Source: Leptidea sinapis (taxonomy: Eukaryota > Arthropoda > Insecta > Lepidoptera > Pieridae). From it: DNA of 64,000 nucleotides. The position numbers were made by a program, and so were the translations under genes. The stretch is from assembly GCF_905404315.1 (NCBI RefSeq), contig NC_066281.1, forward strand, positions 13,916,001 to 13,980,000, given 5' to 3'. Position 1 is the stretch's first letter. Each line of letters begins with the position of its first letter. This document shows, piece after piece, positions 51,801-54,090 of this stretch. The notes under the pieces were generated by a model. That model saw only the letters and a program-made list of their open reading frames with translations. It was not told where the DNA came from and made no database searches.

Positions 51801-54090
51801 AAATTTAAAAAGAAAATTGTGGTATGAAGTGTGCCAATTTACTAGGATTTAGTTTTAGAACTAAATGTTTAATATGAAAAAATCCCTTTAATAATCGTTC
51901 TGAAAGATTAGGATGAACCTAAAATTCTCTGTTCTTCTCCTTTTTTATATCTCAAGTAGGTACAAAATAATACACCGCAATCTCTGTACTTCCATTGCGT
52001 GTATATCCCAACAGTTCTGCCGACAAAATGAGCAAAAGTGTACGTCATGTGCGTTGAGTCTGTGAAATATGTGCCACAGACATTTTGCGCGCAATGCAGA
52101 CTCGATAACAGAAAAGTGTGTCATCTGCGTTAGGCCTTAAGCGCTTGAAACCCTGTTTGTATGTGTTCGAAATCATGGCCGTCCTGATCACTGCCTAACT
52201 TAGTAATTACATCAATAAAGCAAAGATTATTGTTTGTTAAGTTTGCTTATTTTACTAATTTAATATTATTTTTCTACTATCTGTGCTTCCCGGCTTCTGT
52301 GTCACAAGCAGCATGCTTAGTGCAGAGCCACCATTCAGTACAAATAGACTACAATGTACTCAAATATTCACAATTAAGATTAAGTGTATTGTGTTAACTT
52401 TAATTACTTTGTATGTATCTTAATTTTGGTAATAAAAGATTATTATTACATATATAATATTACTAGCTGTTCCCGTCCGGTTCGGTGGGCCAATTTTAAA
52501 AGGAAATAAATTAATCAATAAAAAAAAGTAGGGAATAAACCATCTGAGATAAATTTAGCATCGAATGGTGGTAGTTTCATGTCGATCCGATTAGTAGTTT
52601 ACGTCTTAAAGAGCCTCAAACAAATACCATTTTCATTATATATATACATGGATTTATTAACAGGTCAGGAGATTGAGTGAGCCGTCTCATGGCTCAGGAA
52701 CCAGCCATCGGCTCCGTCCCAGTGCTCGTCTAGGGTCATTACGGGAGGCGGTAAATATAGTACAAACAGACGCGCCGCTATAGATAGGTGGGCGAGGCGC
52801 GCGGCCGCGGCGGGTAAATGCGGCATCAGCTATTTATATCGAGTTCTCGGAAATTTTTAAAAATATCGCAACATTTTTAAACAAGCAGTGCTGCAACATG
52901 AAAAGGTCACGGAAACACTCGGGCGCGCTCCCGGCTCGAAGCTCATCTCGCAATAGCCGAACAGATAAAAAATGCATTATCACCTAGCGTTCTCGATGTT
53001 CTCATACTTTATTCCAGTCAGAGACCAGTGGGAGGATCCTTTTCACAGGATGCCGTCCAGAATTATGGATATCACAACGGTGCCTATTTCTGCCGTGAAG
53101 CAGTAATGTGTAAGCATTACTGTGTTTCGGTGTAAAGGGCACCGTAGCTAGTGAAATTATTTCTCAAATGAGACTTAACATCTTATGTCTCAAGGTGATG
53201 AGCGCTATTGCAGTGCTGCTCAAAATTTTTGGGTTTTTCAAGAATCCTGAGCGGCACTGCATTGTATCTGCACGGCATCAGCTAAACGTCCTGCTCGTCT
53301 CGTCCCTTATTTTCATTAAAAAAAAAGAGACGGCCCGGCTGACACTGCTTCTTCGGTCACAGATAACAATTAACACGTGGTCAATGAATATTTCTAATTT
53401 GTTTTTTAAATTAGTGAGAGATGTTCCCTGTGTGATATCATCTCAGATCAAACAGTATGTAAGCGAGCAGCTCACGCCGGCCGCGTGTAGTTCAATATGT
53501 GTGTGTACTCTGTACAGTCTTCTCCCGCGTCCGGGGTGGCATCAATTGTTGTGGCAGTGATTGTCTTTGTAAAATGCACAAACTAAGGCTGAGTTTGCTT
53601 TGAAATACTTTAAACATTTATTTGTAACACTCTAATCTTAGATTTGGTCTCTGTCTTGTTGTATTAAGTGAAATTTTTAAAAGAATCAGATCTATTCTGA
53701 TTCTTTCCAAAGTTTCTTGTCGCCAAGAGTGTTCCATGTTAAACATATATTTTTATTAACGTAAAACGTAATCAACATTGGAACGAGATCAGATCCCTGC
53801 AGTGAAATTCCAAAATAATGCATGAATACAGAAAAGTGCCAATGTCTCTTTTAATAAAGAGTGGTGGTGTATTAACATAGGTTTGACCACGTTTATAATT
53901 TCGCTGTGGACAGTTTAGTGGCGATTGAGCGATAGAGATTGGTAGTATAAGGTGTCGGCGCCGGGCTCACCTGCATGATCTGGTGGTGGAAGCTGGTATC
54001 GGCGGGCAGGCGCGGCGCCAGCGGCGGTGACGCCGGCTGCTGCAGGGAGCGCTCCGTGCCGCCCCCGGCCGCGCTGCTCTCGTGCGCCAT
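3749..54090 (-). CDS. HDAC4: class IIa histone deacetylase, 14 joined exons
   Basis: Predicted 895-residue class IIa lysine deacetylase and MEF2 corepressor that shuttles between nucleus and cytoplasm. Joined exons (minus): 53971-54090, 36809-36916, 34915-35091, 34768-34838, 33508-33644, 32087-32191, 27890-28086, 26686-27203, 23174-23315, 22879-23096, 21466-21604, 17325-17561, 6667-7124, 3749-3809. All have GT-AG borders, phases agree and the sum is 2,688 nt. Visible motifs: Gln-rich helix (residues 41-76), MEF2-binding-like segment (about 125-160), 14-3-3 sites RKTASEP (S206), GRTHSAP (S346) and RALSSP (about S455), structural-zinc CSCG (C479, C481), PPGHHAE (H607/H608), DVHHGNG (D645, H647), GFDA (D737), EGGY (Y779). 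The C-terminal AMATLSM resembles the class IIa export signal. Vertebrate class IIa enzymes have His where this has Tyr779. The true 5' end may lie further upstream, and cassette exons in the 17-kb first intron are possible. Identity is very secure; exact exon 1 and exon 3 starts are less so. Confidence 0.93.
3881..6739 (-). repeat. 87-bp tandem array of exon 13 end plus splice donor (33 copies)
   Basis: Each 87-bp unit is the last 73 nt of HDAC4 exon 13 plus a 14-nt spacer GTGAGCCCCTCCCC that starts with the donor. Exon-end copies run from 6,667 (the real exon) to 3,881. The distance of 2,786 nt equals 32 x 87 plus two single-G insertions seen near 4,151 and 4,671. Units are almost identical. 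I noticed only the two extra Gs, a T-to-G donor-context change plus a coding-side change in the unit at about 4,660-4,690, and one spacer change near 6,311. The final copy has donor GTAACG instead of GTGAGC. No unit contains an acceptor. The plus strand carries regularly spaced G-runs (GGG, GGGGG, GGGG within about 13 nt per unit). Confidence 0.95.
6667..7124 (-). CDS. HDAC4: HDAC4 exon 13, catalytic core end and export-signal region
   Basis: 458 nt; acceptor TGTCGGCAG, donor CAG|GTGAGC at 6,665-6,666. It starts EYGPEIVLVSCGFDAAAGHP (Zn ligand D737) and includes VVLSLEGGYDLAAMCD with Tyr779, 42 residues after D737, exactly where vertebrate class IIa enzymes have His. It ends DCDAADTAAAMATLSMHHPA, then AL plus two bases of Ser. 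The last 73 nt are the source of the downstream tandem array. Reading past this donor gives TGA at 6,663-6,665. Confidence 0.94.
7125..7534 (-). other. intron 12 start, AT-rich, nothing recognised
   Basis: AT-rich intronic DNA directly upstream of HDAC4 exon 13, including its acceptor and pyrimidine tract. No ORF or repeat family was recognised. Confidence 0.6.
7535..7678 (+). repeat. 48-bp tandem repeat, three copies
   Basis: Three diverged units of exactly 48 bp, each starting AGCTATT and ending TAGAAG, followed by the start of a fourth at 7,679. The unit length is a multiple of three, and one plus-strand frame stays open as 16-residue repeats of the type RRAIATARHEQSLAPS. No longer ORF or known protein is evident. 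Confidence 0.85.
7679..8554. other. unclassified, possible 5' UTR of the downstream retroelement
   Basis: No supported gene. A T-rich run lies at 8,513-8,531 just before ORF1. Part of this stretch is probably the 5' untranslated region of the element at 8,555-12,505, but the 5' boundary could not be placed. Confidence 0.4.
8555..9397 (+). CDS. non-LTR retrotransposon ORF1, nucleic-acid-binding protein
   Basis: 280 residues. An N-terminal Ser/Pro-rich region is followed by a heptad-rich coiled coil at about residues 60-130 (ENMQLKKENGSLSSTVLNL), then LRENNLELNGVPE and a globular region with CTRVAKRD and LPRAIVVKFKS. This layout is typical of insect CR1/Jockey and L1-type ORF1 proteins (coiled coil plus RRM-like fold) that coat the element RNA. 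It is intact, 44 nt upstream of ORF2. No zinc knuckles or PHD finger were seen. Confidence 0.85.
   Translation: MNKETMNITVRKKTTPPSSAPEPKVDNENLISAISDRVLTSFRSEIPRMLSSALHKELSEIKQELLEYRKSIDFLSSSHDDLIKAVERLSSENMQLKKENGSLSSTVLNLSERLNNLEQHLRENNLELNGVPENRSESLPNLVQQCANVIGHKFNDADIVHCTRVAKRDKDSKLPRAIVVKFKSLRCRDEFYSAVFRYNKANPNEKLNTALLGITGHKKPVYVSEHLSPQNKFLHAAARKKAKELKYSFVWIRNGKIYVRKSSDSKYILIRNEKSLELMS
9442..12276 (+). pseudogene. non-LTR retrotransposon ORF2 (endonuclease + reverse transcriptase), one nonsense codon
   Basis: One continuous frame interrupted only by TGA at 10,978-10,980. The N-terminal AP-endonuclease domain has NVRGLKSK, CLSETWL, IIGDFN and SHHPP motifs. The reverse transcriptase has SGPDGIPP, YRPITIL just after the stop, FAKAFDYVHHSVL, GVPQGSNLGP and YADD (about 11,459). 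The C-terminal region ends near 12,276 with no RNase H seen. About 944 codons would be read without the stop. Near-intactness suggests recent insertion. It nicks target DNA and copies its RNA in related elements; this copy would depend on other copies for activity. Confidence 0.92.
12277..12505 (+). mobile_element. 3' UTR and AAAT-repeat tail of the retroelement
   Basis: AT-rich 3' end closing with a short tandem AAAT repeat at about 12,479-12,503 instead of a plain poly(A). Short tandem-repeat tails are typical of CR1-like elements. Confidence 0.75.
12506..12779. other. intronic spacer between two retroelements
   Basis: Holds short alternating TG/AC-rich patches and no ORF. It may include the start of the RTE 5' UTR, whose boundary could not be set. 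Confidence 0.4.
12780..16110 (+). pseudogene. RTE-clade non-LTR retrotransposon, nearly full length, inactivated
   Basis: The open part starts at 12,992. Endonuclease motifs include IGTWNVRGL (about 13,248), LGLCETHIKG and QGDWNAKVG (about 13,660). RT motifs include APGPD, YADDTTLFASS (about 15,286) and GVRQGCVISP (about 15,155). The C-terminal GAETWTLKSTDRQRI and GHIARRGADN blocks are typical of RTE elements. Breaks: TAA at 13,613, a frame change around 14,110-14,140, TAA at 14,580, further stops near 14,808 and 14,926, a frame change near 15,280 and TAG at 15,567. The end is near 16,110. A second copy lies inverted at 23,600-25,600. Confidence 0.9.
16130..16860 (+). pseudogene. CR1/Jockey-like RT fragment
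   Basis: Partial reverse transcriptase: DLSKTFDCVDHPTL near 16,232, MGVPQGSILGPF near 16,397 and FADD-like sequence near 16,490, with stops and frame changes. Most similar within the window to the family at 60,070-61,385. Confidence 0.75.
16861..17324. other. intronic sequence with a short palindrome
   Basis: Contains a perfect hairpin at 16,968-17,001 (15-bp arms, 4-nt loop) and an AAAT-type tail near 17,186-17,202 that may be another retroelement end. No gene. Confidence 0.5.
17325..17561 (-). CDS. HDAC4: HDAC4 exon 12, zinc ligands
   Basis: 237 nt, 79 codons, phase 0-0; acceptor GTGTTGCAG, donor AAG|GTACAG. It starts DVHHGNGTQQMFYEDPRVLY, giving Zn ligands D645 and H647, then SLHRHDDGNFFPGTG and ends AFRTIVMPIAK. 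The 10.2-kb intron that follows is filled with retroelements. Confidence 0.95.
17650..17945 (-). repeat. dispersed ~300-bp repeat, family A, copy 1
   Basis: Reverse-strand copy of a family also at 33,690-33,960 (+), 53,023-53,330 (-) and 59,018-59,285 (+). It includes a conserved internal quasi-hairpin around TGCCGCTCAGG...CTGAGCGGCA. It looks like a common lepidopteran non-autonomous element; its class (SINE, Helitron or DNA element) cannot be decided here. Confidence 0.75.
17946..18689. other. intron 11 DNA, nothing recognised
   Basis: AT-rich intronic DNA between HDAC4 exons 11 and 12. No ORF or identifiable repeat. Confidence 0.5.
18690..19412 (+). pseudogene. 3' fragment of CR1/Jockey-like element
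   Basis: Parallel to 61,060-61,385: the same 3' end of ORF2 (SFVGRCICFY-like near 19,176, NDFFNETTDW near 19,300) in decayed form. It is interrupted at its end by a perfect 24-bp-arm palindrome that the other copy lacks. Confidence 0.75.
19331..19382. repeat. perfect palindrome, 24-bp arms, 4-nt loop
   Basis: Arms 19,331-19,354 and 19,359-19,382 are exact reverse complements. The paralogous copy near 61,335 has the first arm in diverged form but continues into unrelated sequence, so the second arm is a local inverted duplication. Confidence 0.92.
20792..20824. repeat. perfect inverted repeat, 14-bp arms
   Basis: Arms 20,792-20,805 and 20,811-20,824 with a 5-nt loop. A third, direct copy of part of the arm lies just upstream near 20,768, so the local history is complex. 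Confidence 0.85.
21294..21327. repeat. perfect inverted repeat, 15-bp arms
   Basis: Arms 21,294-21,308 and 21,313-21,327 with a 4-nt loop CTCA, at the 5' edge of the minus-strand retroelement relic. Confidence 0.88.
21466..21604 (-). CDS. HDAC4: HDAC4 exon 11, catalytic His pair
   Basis: 139 nt; acceptor GTGGTGCAG, donor TGG|GTGAGT. It encodes FAVVRPPGHHAEANQAMGFC and continues through FFNNVAVAAR to ILIVDW. GHH (H607, H608) are the charge-relay histidines. No simple ORF of length reveals it; it was found by looking for the expected domain segment between exons 10 and 12. Phase 2 in, 0 out. Confidence 0.95.
21840..22640 (+). pseudogene. very old non-LTR RT relic
   Basis: Plus-strand reading gives EDICEHFNLFFSTT, NPNNDRPISVLPV and other RT-like pieces with many stops. 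It lies in intron 10 of HDAC4, and its decay shows long residence. Confidence 0.65.
22879..23096 (-). CDS. HDAC4: HDAC4 exon 10, deacetylase domain
   Basis: 218 nt, phase 0 to 2; acceptor CTGTTGCAG, donor CGG|GTATGG. It starts AVHSEAHVHAFGG, then LACGGLGVDADTAWSEAH and ALRTARGDLRNG. The Cys in LACGG corresponds to a further structural-zinc ligand of class IIa HDACs. Confidence 0.94.
23174..23315 (-). CDS. HDAC4: HDAC4 exon 9, deacetylase domain start
   Basis: 142 nt; acceptor GGTCGCAG, donor CAG|GTACGG. It reads CSCGAHAPTHPEHGGRLQSV and ends RKATFDELQ, phase 0. The CxCG and following His match the regulatory structural-zinc site specific to class IIa enzymes. The 77-bp intron to exon 10 is near the minimum size for insects. 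Confidence 0.94.
23360..23472 (-). mobile_element. tRNA-derived SINE, minus orientation
   Basis: On the minus strand: an A-box-like TTAGCTCAGTCGGCAGAGC, a B-box-like GGTCGGGAGTTCGAGTTCC, then a tail ATAAAATTTTG...AAATTTTATTTGTGT. The acceptor stem does not pair, so it is a SINE and not a working tRNA gene. Same family as 25,640-25,756 in the opposite orientation. Confidence 0.82.
23600..25600 (-). pseudogene. 5'-truncated RTE-clade copy
   Basis: Closely related to the plus-strand copy at 12,780-16,110. It starts within the linker after the endonuclease (DTMATQTKLRKDWISDETWK near 25,560), continues through FVDYQKAYDYVKWEELW, GVRQGCVISP and YADDTTLFASSEVEMK, and ends SHDPQQ at 23,632. Breaks include frame changes near 25,340, 25,100, 24,420 and 24,060 and a stop at 24,123. 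5' truncation is normal for non-LTR insertion. Confidence 0.9.
25640..25756 (+). mobile_element. tRNA-derived SINE, plus orientation
   Basis: A-box region GTTAGCTCTGTTGGCAGAGC, B-box GGTCGTGGGTTCGAGTCCC, followed by the tail ATAAAATTTTATTC...AAATTTTATTTGTGT. Same family as 23,360-23,472. The two lie on either side of the truncated RTE copy, pointing away from each other. Confidence 0.85.
25757..26685. other. intron 8 DNA, nothing recognised
   Basis: AT-rich DNA before HDAC4 exon 8. A B-box-like GGTTCAAGCCC near 26,226 hints at an old SINE, but no A box accompanies it. Confidence 0.45.
26686..27203 (-). CDS. HDAC4: HDAC4 exon 8, second and third 14-3-3 motifs
   Basis: 518 nt, 172 codons plus two bases; acceptor GTACTCAG, donor CGG|GTACCC. 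It contains RPLGRTHSAPLP (second 14-3-3 site), an acidic EEEGEVIDLTSRRP stretch with a possible SUMO-interacting core VIDLT, a polyalanine run, PLARALSSPL (third 14-3-3 site), then TGLAYDPLMLKH, the entry to the deacetylase domain. GC content is far above the surrounding intron. Confidence 0.93.
27380..27700 (-). mobile_element. 5'-UTR-like fragment of a non-LTR retroelement
   Basis: On the minus strand it carries the GTCGTAAGAAG...AGTCACGCTGCCGTCC signature that also appears at about 37,910-38,020, next to an endonuclease ORF. No ORF of its own. Confidence 0.55.
27890..28086 (-). CDS. HDAC4: HDAC4 exon 7
   Basis: 197 nt; acceptor GTCTTCAG, donor CCC|GTGAGT. It completes an Asn codon (N240), then CESGSPPAVCAAPIREEEE, SPSMPNISLGLPHV and a His/Pro-rich tail. 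SPSMPNISLGLP matches the SPSLPNITLGLP block of vertebrate class IIa HDACs. It ends in phase 0. Confidence 0.88.
28087..28640. other. intron 6 DNA with a 12-bp inverted repeat
   Basis: Arms 28,138-28,149 and 28,179-28,190 are exact reverse complements around a GC-rich loop. The remainder is AT-rich with no gene. Confidence 0.5.
28640..30950 (+). pseudogene. CR1/Jockey-like non-LTR retrotransposon, endonuclease and RT, inactivated
   Basis: Endonuclease start NVDFCNIRGIHSNLNAVHHH near 28,872, VVLGDSNGHNA near 29,310 and TSDHCLVRSVVPI near 29,540. RT: SSGPDGISPIVLR near 30,285, YRPIAITYLLSK near 30,465, SLDIAKAFDRVWHKALLSKL near 30,674 and VPQGCVLSP near 30,845. Breaks include a local inverted duplication at 29,131-29,162 and frame changes near 30,005 and 30,660. 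The RT stops abruptly near 30,940 before its YADD box, where an inverted RTE piece begins. Related copies: 1-1,680, 33,118-33,265 and 37,032-37,850. Confidence 0.88.
29131..29162. repeat. perfect inverted repeat, 15-bp arms, 2-nt loop
   Basis: Arms 29,131-29,145 and 29,148-29,162. The related copy near 37,780 (minus strand) reads straight through this point with no duplication, so the palindrome arose in this copy and broke its frame. Confidence 0.9.
30940..31830 (-). pseudogene. RTE-clade fragment, second subfamily
   Basis: Minus-strand reading gives INNSKTKVMIVDR near 31,370, FSYLGSSINNTGSCEKE near 31,290 and SYGAETWTLENADRDRID near 31,120. These are the RT C-terminal blocks of RTE elements, clearly diverged from the copies at 12,780 and 23,600. 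The 3' end abuts the broken CR1-like RT at about 30,940. Confidence 0.8.
32087..32191 (-). CDS. HDAC4: HDAC4 exon 6, SEPN motif and basic NLS
   Basis: 105 nt, phase 1 to 1; acceptor GTGCGCAG, donor CGCA|GTGAGTAAG. It encodes SEPNMLKVRLKARVIERRAS followed by an Arg-rich stretch. This is the first 14-3-3 serine (S206) and the tripartite basic nuclear localisation region of class IIa HDACs. Ser plus basic NLS encoded together matches the vertebrate layout, where 14-3-3 binding masks import. Confidence 0.92.
32400..32575 (+). mobile_element. retroelement 3' UTR fragment with TTTC-rich end
   Basis: A short non-coding block ending in CTTTCTTTCTTT. It resembles the 3' end of a lepidopteran non-LTR element, but no coding part is attached. 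Confidence 0.4.
32681..32733. repeat. perfect palindrome, 25-bp arms, 3-nt loop
   Basis: Arms 32,681-32,705 and 32,709-32,733 are exact reverse complements. It lies in intron 5 of HDAC4 in otherwise unremarkable AT-rich DNA. It could fold into a long hairpin in RNA or DNA. Confidence 0.93.
33118..33265 (+). pseudogene. small CR1-like RT relic
   Basis: Diverged match to 30,225-30,390 of the neighbouring CR1-like element, including the GPDD-like segment. Heavily decayed. Confidence 0.55.
33508..33644 (-). CDS. HDAC4: HDAC4 exon 5, to first 14-3-3 motif
   Basis: 137 nt, one base completing Trp159, then GIVKSSSGES...YRLPAPP...ADYPLRKT and one base of Ala205. Acceptor TATCAG, donor G|GTGAGA. DYPLRKT is the conserved lead-in to the first phosphorylation-dependent 14-3-3 site, whose serine is in exon 6. 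Confidence 0.9.
33690..33960 (+). repeat. dispersed ~300-bp repeat, family A, copy 2
   Basis: Plus-strand copy starting GGGACGAGACGAGCAGGACG and running to the GGCAGAATAAGGCGCC end. See the copies at 17,650, 53,023 and 59,018. Confidence 0.78.
33961..34490. other. intron 4 DNA, nothing recognised
   Basis: AT-rich; no ORF of substance and no repeat family recognised. Confidence 0.5.
34495..34715 (-). pseudogene. retroelement C-terminal RNase H/zinc-knuckle fragment
   Basis: Minus-strand reading gives NGHLVRLG, LCRLCNKVTEDPIHILLECQ and ARIRLGCLK, the Cys-His motif found after RNase H in I/R1/Jockey-type elements. It ends 50 bp from HDAC4 exon 4. Confidence 0.7.
34768..34838 (-). CDS. HDAC4: HDAC4 exon 4, MEF2-binding segment
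   Basis: 71 nt; acceptor TTGTTGCAG, donor CTG|GTGAGT, leaving phase 2. It reads EFLKKKQAAATANGTLPG and ends SPYRN plus a split Trp codon completed by exon 5. It continues the QKLQEF motif known to bind MEF2 in vertebrate HDAC4/5/7/9. Confidence 0.9.
34915..35091 (-). CDS. HDAC4: HDAC4 exon 3, charged coiled coil
   Basis: 177 nt, 59 codons, phase 0-0. Acceptor ATTATAG has a poor pyrimidine tract, so an alternative AG 12 nt downstream (in frame) is possible. It starts LWEQQKAMEEAALREAREA, a highly charged Ala/Glu/Arg helix, and ends STQVKQKLQ, which corresponds to the start of the MEF2-binding region in class IIa HDACs. Donor is CAG|GTGCGT. Confidence 0.88.
35092..35560. other. intron 2 DNA, nothing recognised
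   Basis: AT-rich sequence between HDAC4 exons 2 and 3 with no supported feature. Confidence 0.5.
35570..35930 (-). pseudogene. CR1-like RT fragment
   Basis: Minus strand: GPISHLFIFGKLIESAIYPF and PILAPEHRFIDKMSTLTE, corresponding to the RPI...FGK...HGF segment of non-LTR reverse transcriptases. Only this piece remains. Confidence 0.72.
35931..36808. other. intron 2 DNA with an imperfect palindrome
   Basis: Contains an imperfect 24-bp palindrome near 35,994-36,017 (one mismatch). A moderately GC-rich patch at 36,490-36,700 has a 72-codon plus-strand frame with no recognisable product. Confidence 0.4.
36809..36916 (-). CDS. HDAC4: HDAC4 exon 2, glutamine-rich helix
   Basis: 108 nt, 36 codons, phase 0 at both ends; acceptor TTTTTCAG, donor AAG|GTAAGC. 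It encodes LKKQQQLQQEILLQHFQRQ followed by more Gln-rich heptads. This is the class IIa N-terminal glutamine-rich helix that forms tetramers and contacts MEF2. It was too short and too interrupted by stops for simple ORF calling; the match to vertebrate HDAC4/9 identifies it. Confidence 0.9.
37032..38040 (-). pseudogene. CR1-like endonuclease fragment with 5' UTR
   Basis: A 261-codon open frame (37,032-37,817) starting at NFEGRDLYTLWLRVDLEDRV with VVLGDFNGHNAEW and TSDHCLVRSVVPI. It is the same family as 28,640-30,950 and better preserved. The 5' UTR signature lies upstream (about 37,870-38,020). The RT is missing: the copy ends within the linker, so an internal or 3' deletion has occurred. 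Confidence 0.85.
38050..38510 (+). pseudogene. CR1-like 3' end fragment
   Basis: Plus-strand pieces of the C-terminal FYRIYHGEYSKEL and FSGRYDI blocks, followed by the conserved 3' UTR. Decayed. Confidence 0.65.
38511..39221. other. intron 1 DNA with a GC-richer block
   Basis: A GC-richer stretch at about 39,000-39,180 stands out from the AT-rich surroundings and has modest open frames on both strands. It has no recognised product and could be a regulatory element or alternative first exon. Confidence 0.35.
39222..39285 (-). other. exon-like block (64 nt), possible cassette exon
   Basis: Minus strand: acceptor-like AATCACAG, 64 nt, donor CAA|GTGAGT. One frame is open throughout (PRKSHIAERAKQSLENSFLL). 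64 nt is not a multiple of three, and the frame continuing from exon 1 meets TAG at its end, so inclusion would truncate HDAC4 unless other exons restore phase. Unproven. Confidence 0.3.
39480..39509 (-). other. exon-like block (30 nt), possible microexon
   Basis: Minus strand: acceptor TATTTTAG, then AVKQQFKHWH, then weak donor GTGTAG. It is in phase with exons 1 and 2 and would insert ten Gln/Lys/His-rich residues just before the glutamine-rich helix. The donor is poor, so this is speculative. Confidence 0.2.
39510..41070. other. intron 1 DNA, nothing recognised
   Basis: AT-rich; no supported gene or repeat family. Confidence 0.5.
41075..41215 (-). pseudogene. CR1-like RT fragment
   Basis: Minus strand: HLKGKAKLASKKLIVIKKAR, which matches the HLEGKAKLASKKLGF segment of the copy at 54,330-55,430. 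Confidence 0.7.
41306..41619. mobile_element. PIF/Harbinger-like MITE, family M1 copy 1
   Basis: 314 bp with terminal inverted repeats starting CGGCCGCTCCCAATAT and, on the other strand, CGGCCGTTCGCAATAT. It is flanked by the 3-bp direct repeat TAA (41,303-41,305 and 41,620-41,622). A TWA target site is typical of PIF/Harbinger. It has no transposase. Confidence 0.85.
41770..42095 (+). pseudogene. CR1-like 3' end fragment
   Basis: Encodes the C-terminal blocks NAVDELPCAVFPGRYD and FKKSAYTFLKGRQRP and then the 3' UTR ending in an A-rich run. This is an undisturbed reference for the inverted-repeat copy at 1,344. Confidence 0.8.
42096..42372. other. intronic spacer
   Basis: AT-rich; nothing recognised. 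Confidence 0.5.
42373..43305 (+). pseudogene. 5'-truncated CR1/Jockey-like element, 3' third of RT plus 3' UTR
   Basis: Starts in RT with FLGITIDKKLQWGPHITHLA, continues VFALQKRAVPAIYQLGYRQS and FKGKCIHFYNKVP, and ends RTAWD with TAG at 43,063. The 3' UTR (43,056-43,305) ends in a short tandem ATGCCTTTT-like tail, as in CR1-like elements. One frame break lies near 42,560-42,610. The 3' UTR is duplicated at 47,795-48,031. Confidence 0.85.
43341..43542 (-). repeat. 3' LTR of the gypsy-like provirus
   Basis: 202 bp, the downstream LTR in element orientation. It lacks a 9-bp segment (TGATTAAAC) present in the other LTR, which suggests that considerable time has passed since insertion or that a gene-conversion difference exists. 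Confidence 0.92.
43518..45182 (-). pseudogene. env: env (errantivirus fusion glycoprotein), one nonsense codon
   Basis: Two open stretches (44,481-45,182 and 43,518-44,432) in the same frame, separated by an in-frame TAA at 44,481-44,483. The upstream part carries a furin-type RRKR cleavage site (about 44,875) followed by a Gly-rich fusion-peptide-like region and heptad-rich sequence. The downstream part has a hydrophobic membrane anchor near 43,690 and a short cytoplasmic tail running into the LTR. This resembles envelope proteins of insect errantiviruses related to baculovirus F. An acceptor-like TTGTTTCAG near 45,206 fits expression from a spliced mRNA. Not functional as it stands. Confidence 0.82.
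45389..46763 (-). pseudogene. pol: integrase part of pol
   Basis: HHCC zinc-binding region (HRGIQETHKQLHRNYHW then CDICLKAKYEQ, near 45,990-46,070), catalytic-core MDLYS (about 45,900) and TTDSDTKFD (about 45,740), and a Glu in SPIERLHS. Continuity is lost at 45,568-45,598, where a perfect palindrome replaces the expected sequence before the C-terminal part (45,389-45,571). Confidence 0.85.
45568..45598. repeat. perfect inverted repeat, 14-bp arms, 3-nt loop
   Basis: Arms 45,568-45,581 and 45,585-45,598. It lies exactly where the integrase reading frame breaks. Confidence 0.9.
46738..47790 (-). pseudogene. pol: reverse transcriptase/RNase H part of pol, 3' portion
   Basis: RT motifs LDLASGYHQVEM and FGLKNAPSTFQRLMD (47,489-47,743). 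The catalytic box appears as YLND-like across a frame change near 47,500. The connection LGHELADEGLKPNKDK and RNase H blocks TTDASVVALGAVLSE (about 47,070) and YTDHRPLTWL (about 46,875) follow in shifted frames. Confidence 0.88.
47795..48031 (-). mobile_element. nested 237-bp retroelement 3'-UTR insertion in pol
   Basis: Nearly the same sequence as 43,056-43,305, beginning at the last codons of the CR1/Jockey-like ORF2 and ending in the short tandem tail. Flanked by the direct repeat TAAC (47,791-47,794 and 48,032-48,035). The sense strand of the inserted element is plus (opposite to pol); the strand shown follows the host provirus. Confidence 0.85.
48032..49614 (-). pseudogene. pol: protease and N-terminal RT part of pol, interrupted
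   Basis: Aspartic protease motif FLIDTGASRSVIA (about 49,540) starts the region where gag ends. FDFDPKYRGLIDCDLL (about 48,780) and KWRLV (about 48,040) follow in different frames. A block at about 48,820-49,370 is foreign to pol and seems to be an insertion with a poly(A)-like run on the minus strand. Confidence 0.8.
48820..49370 (-). mobile_element. probable nested insertion with A-rich tail, unclassified
   Basis: About 550 bp of non-pol sequence between PPIYTLL (protease side) and SHKFLIFDFD (RT side). On the minus strand it ends in a run of A (T-run at 48,826-48,840 on plus). No coding sequence or family recognised; edges approximate. Confidence 0.5.
49614..50641 (-). pseudogene. gag: gag of the gypsy-like provirus
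   Basis: The N-terminal part (50,393-50,641) starts MSFSECDKDFKFLADLLPRY. The C-terminal part (49,614-50,135) is Asn/Gln-rich and basic (NFKRNSGNFRNNNSANFRQF) without CCHC knuckles. The frames differ, with stops between 50,160 and 50,390. Errantivirus gag proteins commonly lack zinc knuckles, which fits. Confidence 0.8.
50642..51040 (-). other. provirus 5' leader with primer-binding site
   Basis: Region between the 5' LTR and gag in element orientation. The primer-binding-like site TGGCGCAGTCGAG overlaps the last LTR base at 51,041. No ORF. Confidence 0.65.
51041..51253 (-). repeat. 5' LTR of the gypsy-like provirus
   Basis: 213 bp, the upstream LTR in element orientation, with the same AGTTA/TAACT ends as the 3' LTR. 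Followed inward by the primer-binding-like site. Confidence 0.92.
51254..51480. other. intronic spacer after the provirus
   Basis: Begins with the provirus target duplication AGAG; otherwise AT-rich without features, ending in the TTA target site of the next MITE. Confidence 0.6.
51481..52136. mobile_element. PIF/Harbinger-like non-autonomous element, family M2
   Basis: 656 bp. Terminal inverted repeats GGCCTATCGCAGACGACAGAC and, reverse complement of the other end, GGCCTAACGCAGATGACACAC; direct repeat TTA on both sides (51,478-51,480 and 52,137-52,139). A sub-terminal inverted copy of CAGACGACAGACT occurs internally near 51,680. No transposase. Confidence 0.82.
52137..52660. other. intron 1 DNA, nothing recognised
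   Basis: AT-rich DNA, no gene. The TTCCCGTCCGGTTCGGTGGG stretch near 52,475 may be part of an unclassified repeat. Confidence 0.4.
52670..52965. promoter_or_regulatory. GC-rich island in HDAC4 intron 1
   Basis: A CpG-rich block in AT-rich intron, 1 kb downstream of exon 1 (in gene direction). It contains CTATTTATAT at 52,830-52,839 and TAAATATAG near 52,755, each one base off the MEF2 consensus. No exon signals were seen. Candidate enhancer; inferred only from composition and motifs. Confidence 0.35.
53023..53330 (-). repeat. dispersed ~300-bp repeat, family A, copy 3
   Basis: Minus-strand copy with the CGTCTCGTCCCTTATT end and an A-rich run at 53,322-53,329. The closest relative by eye is copy 1 at 17,650. 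Confidence 0.78.
53331..53970. other. intron 1 DNA next to exon 1
   Basis: No gene recognised; ends at the exon 1 donor. Confidence 0.5.
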
